Both the position numbers and the translations under genes were made by a program. DNA of 64,000 bases, taken from Histoplasma ohiense (lineage: Eukaryota; Ascomycota; Eurotiomycetes; Onygenales; Ajellomycetaceae). Below, piece after piece: positions 1 to 9,850 of the stretch (position 1 is the first letter of the stretch; every line of letters starts with the position of its first letter). Under the pieces are notes generated by a model, which saw nothing but the letters and a program-made list of their open reading frames with translations, made no database searches and had not been told where the DNA came from. The stretch is taken from NCBI GenBank assembly GCA_017607445.1, contig JAEVHH010000004.1:930001-994000 (forward strand), read 5' to 3'.

Positions 1-1
1 T

Positions 2-3000
2 CAAACTGGTGTGTCCAAAGAGGATTTGAAGAATGAGAAGAGTAGGCTTTCCAGCCTTTGCGGCTTTTTCAGCTATGAACTCTCACACATGAGCAAACAC
101 GTTCGCGAAACTTCTCAACAGGCTTTTGAGACTATTGCCCAAGCTATCGGTGCGGAGAAGCATGAGCTTCTCGCTCCTGTAAAGGATCGACTTCTACAAC
201 CGATTTTTAATAAGCCCCTTCGTGCTCTGCCGTTCCCTACAGAGATTGGGTTCATCGATGCCATCACTTTTTGTCTAGGCCTTCATCATGGAATCGTGAC
301 ATTCAACGATCAACTGAATAGACTGCTGATGGAATCGTTGGCACTGGTTGATGTCGACGATGAATCTCTCGCACCAAAGCCAAATGAATTCAAAACCGCA
401 GAACAAATTGTAAACCTCCGAGTCTCCTGTCTTCGTTTGTTGTCTATGGCAATGGGTTTCCCAGAGTTTGCGAGCGGCCCGCAGAATACGGGTCGTGCGC
501 GTGTCATCGCTGTCTTCTTCAAATCGCTTTATTCTCGCTCGCCGGAGATTATCGAGGCGGCTAACTCTGGTCTGCGTGATGTGTTGACACAGACAAATAA
601 ACTGCCGAAGGATTTGCTACAGAACGGCCTTCGTCCCATCCTCATGAACCTGCAGGATCCAAAGCGGTTGAGTGTTGCTGGCCTTGATGGCCTAGCGAGG
701 CTGCTCACTCTGCTCACCAACTATTTCAAGGTAGAAATTGGCTCTCGATTGCTGGACCATTTAAAGGTTATTGCCGATGATGGTATTCTCCAACGGGTAT
801 CATTTACGCTCATTGAGCAGAGCCCATCCATGAAAATCGTGGCGGCTATCTTCAGTATTTTCCATCTCTTGCCTCCTGCTGCGACAACCTTTATGGAGCA
901 ACTGGTGAACAAGGTACTGGCTTTGGAGGAAAAATTGCGGAGGACCTCGAACAGTCCCTTTAGAAAACCGCTCGTGAAATACCTGAATCGTTACGCGAAG
1001 GAAACCTGGGATTTCTTTCGCATCCGCTTGAACGACGAAAGATATGGCCGCTTCTTTGGCCAGATACTGATGAACCCGGATAGCGAAGCCATCCGATCGG
1101 CTATCGTGGCGGAGAGTGATTCATTAGTTTCCGTTGCATTTGGACAGGAGTCCGTCGACAACAAAAATACCACCGTCATTAATGCCATATATGTCATCTA
1201 CGCTGTGTGCTTCCATGATCCAGCCAAGAGCTGGCTGAAAAACCATCCTGAGCTTAAACGACATCTCATGAACGCGGGGCGGGACCTCGAAAGCAAGCTT
1301 CGCGCTGACAAGCTGCCGCCTAACGAGCGTCTCCGAGTGGAACAATGTGAAGGTCAACTTATGGATATTTTCTTGTCATACCTGACTCATTCGCTGCAGG
1401 ACATGGATTTCCTTTTTGAGATCGTCAATAGATTATCTTTACGCGAACTCAAGACAACCCTGGCTTTTCCCAAATTCCTTTATCAACACATCATCACAAA
1501 TGAATCGATTGATTATCGGCGTTCTCTTGTGATGCGCTGTTTGGACCTGTACGGCCAGCGCAACGTGTCACAAAAGATGAAAACTTATGCATTTCACAAC
1601 CTCGTCAACCCCATCTTTGCAATGGACGTTAAGAACACCTGGGGTCAGCATTTCACATCGGGCCCGAGATTAGTAGATAAGGCGATGACCGAAGCCATCC
1701 ACAATAGACTCTGGAAGCCACAGCTAGGTGACATCAGCGAAGAGTCCAGCCAGCCAGGCGTGGACCATTCGCGCATGGAACTTCTCCAGTTGTCTTCCTT
1801 GCTCATCAAATATCACCATACAATCGTGCAGGATACCCGCAAGGATATCATCAAGTTTGCCTGGAGTTATATTCGCCTGGAGGATATTATCAACAAGTAC
1901 GGCGCCTACGTTTTGATCAGCTACTTCATCTCGCACTACGAGACACCGTCCAAGATCGTGATACAGATATACGTCGCTTTGTTGCGAGCGCATCAAAACG
2001 AAGGCAAGGCGTTGGTGACGCAAGCTTTGGAAATTCTAGCCCCTGTGCTTCCAAGGAGAGTAAATTCAGGCGGAGATTCGCGATACCCCTTGTGGGCTAG
2101 GTGGCCCCGGCGGATTCTGGCTGAGGAGACAGCGAACCTACAACAAGTCCAGAGCATCTTCCAATTTCTCGTTCGGCAGCCAGATCTGTTCTACGAATCT
2201 CGAGAAAACTTCGTTCCACTTATTGTCCCGTCTCTTATCAAAATCGCTGGTCCCCCGAACCCGTCCAACGAAAGCAAGAAACTGGCGCTAAACTTAATTG
2301 GCCTGATCTGGGCGTGGGAAGAAAGGCGTGTCCGAGAGGTTGCTTTGCTTCGAGCACCTATCACAGAAGAGACACAGACAATATCATGCGGCGCCTTGGC
2401 ACCGCCTACAGTGAGGGAGCGACCGGAATACATAGTTCCCCTTGATCTTCGCACAGCCCTTGTCAAATACCTTGTTACATTTATTTGTGGCCTTCCGGAA
2501 CGGTACCGGGTCCCCGCGGCCAGGTTCCGGGAAAAGAGCAACTCACGGCCTGCACTCCCTATAATCCATGGCGAGATGATCAAGAAGGCTATGCAGCTAT
2601 TGACAGGTCTACTGTCCCCTAATTACTGGGGTGATTTGGATATCGATTTGTATCAAAAAGTGACGGAGCCGATTCTCACTGGGGATAAAGCTGACAAACC
2701 TGATGAGAAGCACACGACGAACATGATCAATGCTCTGCAGGTTATTCGGATCCTTCTCGCTTCTAAACCTAATGAATGGGTGGTAAACCGCTCCACGCTC
2801 TTACAAAAGTTGTTCGAGAAACCCCTGCGATCAGACAATCCTGAGATCCAAGACTGTTTACACGGAGTCAATGATGAGACAGATGCCGCGCCATTGCCAC
2901 CACCAGTTAAGCATGTTTTGGATGCGATGCCTGCGGATGACCATCCCGAAGATGAGGATGCGATGGATGTTGATACTTCCCCTTCTGAGTTTGTTACGTA

Positions 3001-6000
3001 CCTCTCCGCAATCGCCACAGAAGCGTTATCTGCCAGTAATTACATTGCAGCCATTAACATCCTTTGGACCTTGTCCAAGTGCAAGCCGGCAGAAATCGAT
3101 CAACATGTTCTTCACATCATGAAGATATTCTCACTAAAGCTTGCCAAAGACCACGTTTCCGCGTACGCAAATAGTGGCAATAATAACTCCTCTAATACCA
3201 CTGGAAATACAGCCAATATACGGCCTGGTGAACAGCAACATCCTTCACCTGATGATGCGGAGTTTGAAATCGGTGTCGATTTGATTTCGAAGACTATCGA
3301 TCTGCTTGCTGCAAGGATGTCCAACCTGGGAGAACAGCGGAGGCCGTTCCTCAGCGTGTTAGCTCAGCTTGTCGAACGCTCTCAGGACATCCGCCTCTGT
3401 ACTAAGATCCTGCGGATGGCTGAATCTTGGATCTTCAACTCGACAGAGTCATGGCCGACGCTCAAGGAGAAAACTGCAGTTTTGCATAAGATGCTCCTAT
3501 TCGAATCCAGACCAGACCAGACACCCCTCAAGCAATTTCTGGAGCTGGTCATACGCATCTATGAGGATCCCAAGATCACAAGAACTGAGTTGACCGTTCG
3601 GCTGGAACACGCTTTCCTCATAGGCACACGAGCACAAGATGTCGAAATGCGCAATCGCTTCATGTCCATTTTCGACCGTAGCTTGACGAGATCGGCAAAT
3701 ACTCGGCTCAGCTATGTTCTCACGTCGCAGAATTGGGATACACTTGCAGACTCCTTCTGGCTCACACAGGCTTCCCAATTGGTTATTGGCTCTATCGACA
3801 TGAGTACACCTGCTCGACTCCACCCAGAAGACTTTACTGTTTCACCCACAGCATTCCTATTCGGAAGGTCGGACAAAGATCCCAGAAAGGACAGCTTGAT
3901 GGTGGACAGCCATCTAGAGTCTCTGTTCTCAGATCATAGGAAATTCTGCCAGGAACTGGGCGATGTCAAAGTTCGTGATATTCTTGAGCCCCTCTCGCAG
4001 CTTCAGCATGCAGATACCAAGGTTGCATATCGGATCTGGGTAACCCTCTTTACGATTTGTTGGTCTACGTTGAATCGGGATGAGCGGAGCGACTTGGAAA
4101 AGGGGATGGTAACGTTGCTCACGCGCGAGTATCATCGCGGCCAAATCGACGACCGGCCAAATGTTATCCAGGCACTTCTCGAAGGAGTGGTTAGGGCCAA
4201 GCCACGGTTTAAGATCCCACCGCATGTAATGAAATATCTCAGTCGCACATACGATGCTTGGTATATTGCTGCGTGTGGGCTTGAGGAGTCGGCTATTATC
4301 CCACTGATTGACACACCCGCCGTTCGTGAAAGTAACCTCGATGCTCTGGTTGAGATATACGCTGGATTGCAAGAAGATGACTTGTTCTACGGCACCTGGC
4401 GCAGACGGTGTAAGTTTGTTGAAACCAATGCTGCACTCTCTTATGAACAGCAGGGGATGTGGGATAAATCGCAGCAGCTGTACGAGTCAGCACAGATCAA
4501 GGCACGTACTGGGGCTGTTCCATTCTCGCAAGGGGAGTATTTCCTCTGGGAAGACCACTGGATTATTTGCGCGCAGAAGCTGCAGCAATGGGACATATTG
4601 AGTGATTTCGCGAAACATGAGAACTTCAACGACCTTCTTTTGGAAGCGACTTGGAGAAACCTTGACAACTGGCAGGGTGAAGCGAATCGTGATCAGTTGG
4701 ATTCCTTGATTAAATCTGTTTCTGACGCCCCAACTCCTCGACGGACGTTCTTCCAGGCGTTCATGTCCCTTCTCAAGTTTCATGGAAAGCAAGAAAACCC
4801 TCAAGATTTCAATAATATATGCGATGAATCTATCCAATTATCAATCCGAAAGTGGCACCAGCTTCCTAAACGGATTACAAATGCACATATTCCGATCCTT
4901 CAAAATTTCCAGCAGCTAGTCGAGCTTCACGATGCCAGTGTTATCTGTACGAGCTTGACCCAGACAAACGAAAGGAATCTAGATACCAAGTCCGCGGAGC
5001 TGAAGTTGTTGCTTGCCACATGGCGCGATCGACTGCCAAACGTATGGGACGATATTAATGCTTGGCAAGACTTGGTTACATGGCGACAGCATATTTTCCA
5101 GTTAATCAATGGGACCTATCTCAGCCTTCTCCCACAATCAAATACTGTGACGAGCAATTCCTACGCTTATCGAGGTTATCACGAGACAGCCTGGATTATA
5201 AACCGCTTTGCTCATGTTGCACGGAAACACCAAATGCCTGAAGTGTGTATCAACCAGCTTAGTCGCATCTACACACTACCCAATATTGAGATACAGGAGG
5301 CATTCCTCAAATTAAGAGAGCAAGCGAAGTGCCACTACCAGAACCCGAAGGAACTGAACAGCGGACTCGATGTTATTAATAATACGAACCTGAACTACTT
5401 CAACGCCCAGCAGAAAGCCGAGTTTTATACCTTGAAGGGCATGTTCCTAGCCAAACTTAACCATACTAATGAGGCCAACGAAGCGTTCGGGGTTGCTCTA
5501 TACTACGATCTACGACTCGCCAAAGCTTGGGCTGAATGGGGTCAATACAGCGATCAACGATTCAAAGAGTCTCCTAAGGAATTGGAACTCGCAAGCAATG
5601 CCGTCAGCTGCTATCTCGAGGCGGCCGGCTTATACAAGAGTTCCAAGTCAAGGAAGCTTTTGAGTCGTATCCTGTGGCTGCTCAGTCTAGACAACGAAGA
5701 AGGGAAAATCGCCTCCGCCTTTGAAAATTTCAAGGGTGATACACCTGTATGGTACTGGATTACCTTCATCCCCCAACTGCTGACAAGTTTATCCCACCGT
5801 GAAGCAAGATTGTCCAAGGCAGTTCTCAGCAAGATCGCCAAATTATACCCTCAATCTCTATTTTTCTTGTTAAGGACATGTCGTGAGGATTTAGTTTCTA
5901 TCCGCAAGTCGCATGAGCAGAAACAGGAGAGGCTCAACCGTGCGAAACAGCAGCAAGCATCCCCTAGCGTAAACATCAAGGATAGCTCACCAGAGTCAAA

Positions 6001-7855
6001 GCCTGGAACGGCGGGGTCCGATGGTACTACATCTAATGGTGCAGCGGATGCACAGGCTTCTCCTCGACAGCCTCATCTTGGCCAAACTGGCCAACCCCGA
6101 CCAATGGGACAGCCGGGGCAAGCCGGACAACCAGGGCTAATTGGACAACCAGGTGCACCGAACTCCTTGCAGCAAAAATCCGACCCAGATACTGCGCAAA
6201 AAGAGCCACTTAAGAAACCATGGGAATACGCAGAAGATGTCATGGCTACCCTTAAGACCGCGTTCCCTCTCCTAGCACTTTCGATGGAGACAATGGTCGA
6301 CCAAATCCACAAGAACTTCAAATGCCCGCCAGATGAAGATGCGTACAGACTCATCGTCGCATTACTCAATGATGGTCTTGCTTATGTTGGCCGGATGCCT
6401 GCTTCGTATGCACAAGACTTCAAGCTTCCACCAGCGACTGAAGGCAACATTACTCGCTTTGCGGAGACCATCCTTCCCGCTCATATCCGCAAGTCCTTCG
6501 AAGCTGATTTCGTTGTCAAGAAACCGACGATGCATGAGTACATCCACAAACTACGACGGTGGCGGGATAAATTTGAAGAAAAGCTTGATCGACGGCCACA
6601 CACCCAATCCCTCGAAGCATTCTCTCCTCACCTCAGTGAGTTCAAATTCCTCAAGTTTGATGAAATTGAAGTGCCTGGGCAATACTTGGAACACAAGGAT
6701 AAAAACCAAGACTTTGTCCGCATCGATCGCTTCCTGCCGAACGTTGAACTTGTGCGTGGAATTGGTGTCTGCCATCGACGTTTGAAAATGCGTGGTCACG
6801 ACGGCAGCTTACATTGCTTTGCTGTTCAACATCCTGCTGCCCGCCATTGTCGACGAGAAGAGAGGATTTTGCAACTCTTCCGGATCTTCAACGGCATTCT
6901 CTCTAAACGGAAGGAGAGCCGACGCCGCAATATTTACTTTCATCTCCCTCTCATGGTTCCTCTCGCTCCTCATATACGTCTCGTTAAGGATGATCCGTCG
7001 TATATTTCACTGCAGGGAATCTATGAGGACCACTGTCGACGGACTGGCATTGGAAAAGATGAGCCTGTGCTGTTTACCATGGAGAAGATGCGGTCTCTGG
7101 CAGAGATGAAACAAAATGTGAGTGATTCTGGGTCTCACTCGTTTACTCAATCCTTTATTGACCATAATGAACAGCGCACACCTGAACAATCCTTAGTTTT
7201 GCGGTCCGAAATCTTCTCTGCCATCCAACAGAAATGGGTCCCCAACACGATCCTGCTCGATTTCTTCCAGAAAACATATCCCAATTTTGCTGATTTCTGG
7301 CTCTTCCGTCGCCAATTCTCCTATCAATATGCCGCAGTGGCATTTATGACTTACACCATGCACATGACCAATCGCTACCCTAACAAGATCTCCATCTCCC
7401 GCGCCACAGGGGACGTCTGGGGATCCGAATTGATCCCCAACATTCACACTGCCAAGCCCCTCTTCTTCAATCCCGAACACGTACCTTTCCGCTTTACACC
7501 AAACATCCAAACATTGATGGGCCCCTTGGCCACCGAGGGTATCTTTGCCTGCGCAGTCATGGCGATCGCCCGCTGCCTTACTGAGCCACGGCATGAGCTG
7601 GAGCAGCAACTTAGCATCTTTGTCCGCGACGAAATGATCTTCTGGTCAACCGCGCAGCGCAGTTCGACAATTGAGACCCAGCTGCGGGAAATGGTACAGA
7701 GCAACAGCGAATTTATTGTCAATAGAGCTGTTAGCCTTGCGAGCCCACCTGAAGGAAACTTGCCTGCCAATCAATCTGTCATTGATCTTATTTCGAGGGC
7801 AGTTAATCCACAGAATCTTGCGCAAAGTGACGCGTTATGGATGCCTTACTTGTGA
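2..7855 (+). CDS. tra1: Tra1, PIKK-like pseudokinase scaffold of SAGA and NuA4 (5' end outside the window)
   Basis: The frame is open from the first bases of the window, and the codon at 11 is GTG (Val), so no start is present. About 2617 codons of the C-terminal part are seen; family members are usually 3700-3900 residues. Tra1 is a catalytically dead PIKK relative that binds activators and recruits the SAGA and NuA4 acetyltransferases in the nucleus. Counting residues from base 11, helical HEAT/TPR repeats fill the first half, the FAT region runs from about 1380 to 1960, the PI3K-like fold from about 2240 to 2560, and the FATC tail ends in DALWMPYL. In the kinase core the catalytic-loop and DFG positions are replaced (for example TGDVWGSEL), as expected for a pseudokinase. 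A Gly-Gln-Pro rich linker lies at about residues 2024-2048. No intron is visible in 7.8 kb. It converges on the Yju2 gene. Confidence 0.97.
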   Translation, partial: QTGVSKEDLKNEKSRLSSLCGFFSYELSHMSKHVRETSQQAFETIAQAIGAEKHELLAPVKDRLLQPIFNKPLRALPFPTEIGFIDAITFCLGLHHGIVTFNDQLNRLLMESLALVDVDDESLAPKPNEFKTAEQIVNLRVSCLRLLSMAMGFPEFASGPQNTGRARVIAVFFKSLYSRSPEIIEAANSGLRDVLTQTNKLPKDLLQNGLRPILMNLQDPKRLSVAGLDGLARLLTLLTNYFKVEIGSRLLDHLKVIADDGILQRVSFTLIEQSPSMKIVAAIFSIFHLLPPAATTFMEQLVNKVLALEEKLRRTSNSPFRKPLVKYLNRYAKETWDFFRIRLNDERYGRFFGQILMNPDSEAIRSAIVAESDSLVSVAFGQESVDNKNTTVINAIYVIYAVCFHDPAKSWLKNHPELKRHLMNAGRDLESKLRADKLPPNERLRVEQCEGQLMDIFLSYLTHSLQDMDFLFEIVNRLSLRELKTTLAFPKFLYQHIITNESIDYRRSLVMRCLDLYGQRNVSQKMKTYAFHNLVNPIFAMDVKNTWGQHFTSGPRLVDKAMTEAIHNRLWKPQLGDISEESSQPGVDHSRMELLQLSSLLIKYHHTIVQDTRKDIIKFAWSYIRLEDIINKYGAYVLISYFISHYETPSKIVIQIYVALLRAHQNEGKALVTQALEILAPVLPRRVNSGGDSRYPLWARWPRRILAEETANLQQVQSIFQFLVRQPDLFYESRENFVPLIVPSLIKIAGPPNPSNESKKLALNLIGLIWAWEERRVREVALLRAPITEETQTISCGALAPPTVRERPEYIVPLDLRTALVKYLVTFICGLPERYRVPAARFREKSNSRPALPIIHGEMIKKAMQLLTGLLSPNYWGDLDIDLYQKVTEPILTGDKADKPDEKHTTNMINALQVIRILLASKPNEWVVNRSTLLQKLFEKPLRSDNPEIQDCLHGVNDETDAAPLPPPVKHVLDAMPADDHPEDEDAMDVDTSPSEFVTYLSAIATEALSASNYIAAINILWTLSKCKPAEIDQHVLHIMKIFSLKLAKDHVSAYANSGNNNSSNTTGNTANIRPGEQQHPSPDDAEFEIGVDLISKTIDLLAARMSNLGEQRRPFLSVLAQLVERSQDIRLCTKILRMAESWIFNSTESWPTLKEKTAVLHKMLLFESRPDQTPLKQFLELVIRIYEDPKITRTELTVRLEHAFLIGTRAQDVEMRNRFMSIFDRSLTRSANTRLSYVLTSQNWDTLADSFWLTQASQLVIGSIDMSTPARLHPEDFTVSPTAFLFGRSDKDPRKDSLMVDSHLESLFSDHRKFCQELGDVKVRDILEPLSQLQHADTKVAYRIWVTLFTICWSTLNRDERSDLEKGMVTLLTREYHRGQIDDRPNVIQALLEGVVRAKPRFKIPPHVMKYLSRTYDAWYIAACGLEESAIIPLIDTPAVRESNLDALVEIYAGLQEDDLFYGTWRRRCKFVETNAALSYEQQGMWDKSQQLYESAQIKARTGAVPFSQGEYFLWEDHWIICAQKLQQWDILSDFAKHENFNDLLLEATWRNLDNWQGEANRDQLDSLIKSVSDAPTPRRTFFQAFMSLLKFHGKQENPQDFNNICDESIQLSIRKWHQLPKRITNAHIPILQNFQQLVELHDASVICTSLTQTNERNLDTKSAELKLLLATWRDRLPNVWDDINAWQDLVTWRQHIFQLINGTYLSLLPQSNTVTSNSYAYRGYHETAWIINRFAHVARKHQMPEVCINQLSRIYTLPNIEIQEAFLKLREQAKCHYQNPKELNSGLDVINNTNLNYFNAQQKAEFYTLKGMFLAKLNHTNEANEAFGVALYYDLRLAKAWAEWGQYSDQRFKESPKELELASNAVSCYLEAAGLYKSSKSRKLLSRILWLLSLDNEEGKIASAFENFKGDTPVWYWITFIPQLLTSLSHREARLSKAVLSKIAKLYPQSLFFLLRTCREDLVSIRKSHEQKQERLNRAKQQQASPSVNIKDSSPESKPGTAGSDGTTSNGAADAQASPRQPHLGQTGQPRPMGQPGQAGQPGLIGQPGAPNSLQQKSDPDTAQKEPLKKPWEYAEDVMATLKTAFPLLALSMETMVDQIHKNFKCPPDEDAYRLIVALLNDGLAYVGRMPASYAQDFKLPPATEGNITRFAETILPAHIRKSFEADFVVKKPTMHEYIHKLRRWRDKFEEKLDRRPHTQSLEAFSPHLSEFKFLKFDEIEVPGQYLEHKDKNQDFVRIDRFLPNVELVRGIGVCHRRLKMRGHDGSLHCFAVQHPAARHCRREERILQLFRIFNGILSKRKESRRRNIYFHLPLMVPLAPHIRLVKDDPSYISLQGIYEDHCRRTGIGKDEPVLFTMEKMRSLAEMKQNVSDSGSHSFTQSFIDHNEQRTPEQSLVLRSEIFSAIQQKWVPNTILLDFFQKTYPNFADFWLFRRQFSYQYAAVAFMTYTMHMTNRYPNKISISRATGDVWGSELIPNIHTAKPLFFNPEHVPFRFTPNIQTLMGPLATEGIFACAVMAIARCLTEPRHELEQQLSIFVRDEMIFWSTAQRSSTIETQLREMVQSNSEFIVNRAVSLASPPEGNLPANQSVIDLISRAVNPQNLAQSDALWMPYL

Positions 7856-8410
7856 TGTTACCATTCGCTAGTTCCCTCTCCGTCTACTAAATTTCCCTTT
7901 TTATGTGTATATGTTTTTCCCCCTCTTTTCAACGTTTTGTCCTTGTAAAGTTCCCTCTCACCATTTTAGCTGTCTTTTAGCTGCTTTGGTTTTATTCTCG
8001 CTTTCTGTTGTTGTTTTGTTACATGTTGATTTTCCTCCTCTCTTCTACTGGAAATGCAATGTAGAGCACTCTAGATGATCTGGAGGTGGAAGCAAGCACA
8101 ATTTCTGCCATTACTTTGTCTGGCGTTCTTAGGGGTCTGGAAGATTTTATTCTCTGGAGGCTTGAAAATAATCGTTTATTATTTTATTGTTTATATTTTG
8201 CATGTTCAAATGGAATTTCCATTTAAGTTCCTCGATGAATGTTATACATGTATCATAACCCAACCGGCCGGAAAATATTAAAGAAAATTTCATATACTCT
8301 CCCGATATATGATATGGCCCAATGCATCCCATGAAAATGATCTAACCACAATGATAACGCCCAGATACTGCTCGGAACCAGATGCTAATACTACGGATCA
8401 GAAATGAACA
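7856..8410. other. convergent 3' spacer between tra1 and yju2
   Basis: 555 bases, T-rich just after the tra1 stop and AT-rich towards 8300. It should hold the 3' untranslated regions of both convergent genes. I see no further gene in it. Confidence 0.6.
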
Positions 8411-9244
8411 TCAAACCAACGGGGCCTTCTTCTTAATCCCAAGACCTGCATTAAAAGGCTTCTTCTGTTTTCGGACTCTCGTAAAGGACGGGGGTGGCAT
8501 ATCGGACTTTTCGTTGGCCAACGTCCTCCCATTCGACGAATCTGCTTCATCATCCACTAATCGCTTAACCCTCTCACCACCATCCGTCATAAATGCCCTC
8601 CTCGCAGCCTCTTCATCCTCCCTTTCGGCCCTAAGTTTTGCCTCCTCCGCCTCTCTCTGTACCTTCAGTAGCACCGCTTCCTCGCCGGCCTCTCTCTCTC
8701 CCCGCTCAATTCTTGCATTCCTTGTCCGAATCTCATCTAACGCATCCGCTACAGCCATCTCGCGCTTCGAATCCTGCATCTTCTCCTCCAGTTCCATCAT
8801 TTTATCTTTTTCTTCCCTCTCCTCCCTTTCTCCCTCCTCCCTCTCTAGCCTATCTAGCGTTTCATCCATTGTTTCATTAACCTCGTTTTCCTTAGCTTCC
8901 CTCCAAGGTTCAAAATTGCGCTTAGCACCACGTTCGCACGTATAGTCCATGTTTTTGGGGTCAGTTTTGAAGGTGATTTCACTGCTGCAGCGAGTGCAGC
9001 GAATATAGAAGCGATAGATGGGGATATTCAGGTATTTCTCCTCTGTAGTTTCTTTGCGCGCATTGAATTTGCGGCCCTTGTAGATGTATTCGCCGCAATT
9101 TGTACATTTCAGGCTGAAAGGCGCCATTAAGCGGACTGTCAAGAGCTTGGGGCCGGTTGCCCGCAGGTGTTTGGGTGTTCGTGTTATGACCGACGGGTCG
9201 AAATCCGGGGGGTAGTATTTCGTGAGCACCTTGCGTTCAGACAT
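8411..9244 (-). CDS. yju2: Yju2/Cwf16 (CCDC94-type) pre-mRNA splicing factor
   Basis: Single exon, 277 residues. The N-terminus MSERKVLTKYYPPDFDPS is the family hallmark. Two CxxC pairs (Cys47/Cys50 in KCTNCGEYIYKG and Cys83/Cys86 in RCTRC) would form the zinc site. A long Glu/Arg-rich coiled coil spans about 112-215, and the tail is basic (KQKKPFNAGLGIKKK) and probably nuclear-localising. Yju2 joins the spliceosome with the Prp19 complex and promotes the first transesterification near the branch site. Length and layout fit fungal orthologues. The start at 9244 is fixed by the conserved N-terminus. It is transcribed divergently from the APC6 gene. Confidence 0.94.
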   Translation of the reverse strand: MSERKVLTKYYPPDFDPSVITRTPKHLRATGPKLLTVRLMAPFSLKCTNCGEYIYKGRKFNARKETTEEKYLNIPIYRFYIRCTRCSSEITFKTDPKNMDYTCERGAKRNFEPWREAKENEVNETMDETLDRLEREEGEREEREEKDKMMELEEKMQDSKREMAVADALDEIRTRNARIERGEREAGEEAVLLKVQREAEEAKLRAEREDEEAARRAFMTDGGERVKRLVDDEADSSNGRTLANEKSDMPPPSFTRVRKQKKPFNAGLGIKKKAPLV

Positions 9245-9850
9245 GGTGGTCTAAGTAAATGGGTGTTTCCCTTGAAAAATATATGGGTACCGAGTAATGT
9301 ATGGTTGTATATCCTGTGATATCACTTTGATTGAATGGGGAGGCGAATCACTGAAGTGGAGTGAATCTTGCAGTCCAGAGAAGTTGCATAGAAAGGAGAG
9401 CAGTGGTGGTACGCCACCTGGAGTTCCAAAATCACGTGGGTCGCAACTCATTTCACAACATACGGTTCTCCCGCAAAACGCATGGAATGCTGTTCAAATA
9501 ATTATGAACATATTTCTTGATTTATTATTTTACGATATTCAAGAGAAATCTCACTTTAATCGTATGTAAACAGATATGTTCTTGAATGCGCTCTCAATAC
9601 ACAAATACATACATTACCGTACTGATACCTCCATGTGATGTCAACAAACGCACAGACCACATCTCGATTGTTCTTCCTCGCAAAGAACCTGGAATGCGAG
9701 TTTTTTGCGACAAGCTCAACATCTTAATACAAAAAGGTCTCCACACCGTAGCCATTTGGGGGATACGCCCACGTGAATTGCTCTATTTTATCTGGATGGA
9801 GTCACGGTCTTTGAGCGTTGCGTTTTGAGGCGTCTCGCGCTTGACACTTC
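9245..9850. promoter_or_regulatory. bidirectional promoter spacer between yju2 and the APC6 gene
   Basis: 606 bases between two divergent start codons. No coding content is apparent on either strand and I recognise no specific element. It must carry both core promoters. Confidence 0.5.
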
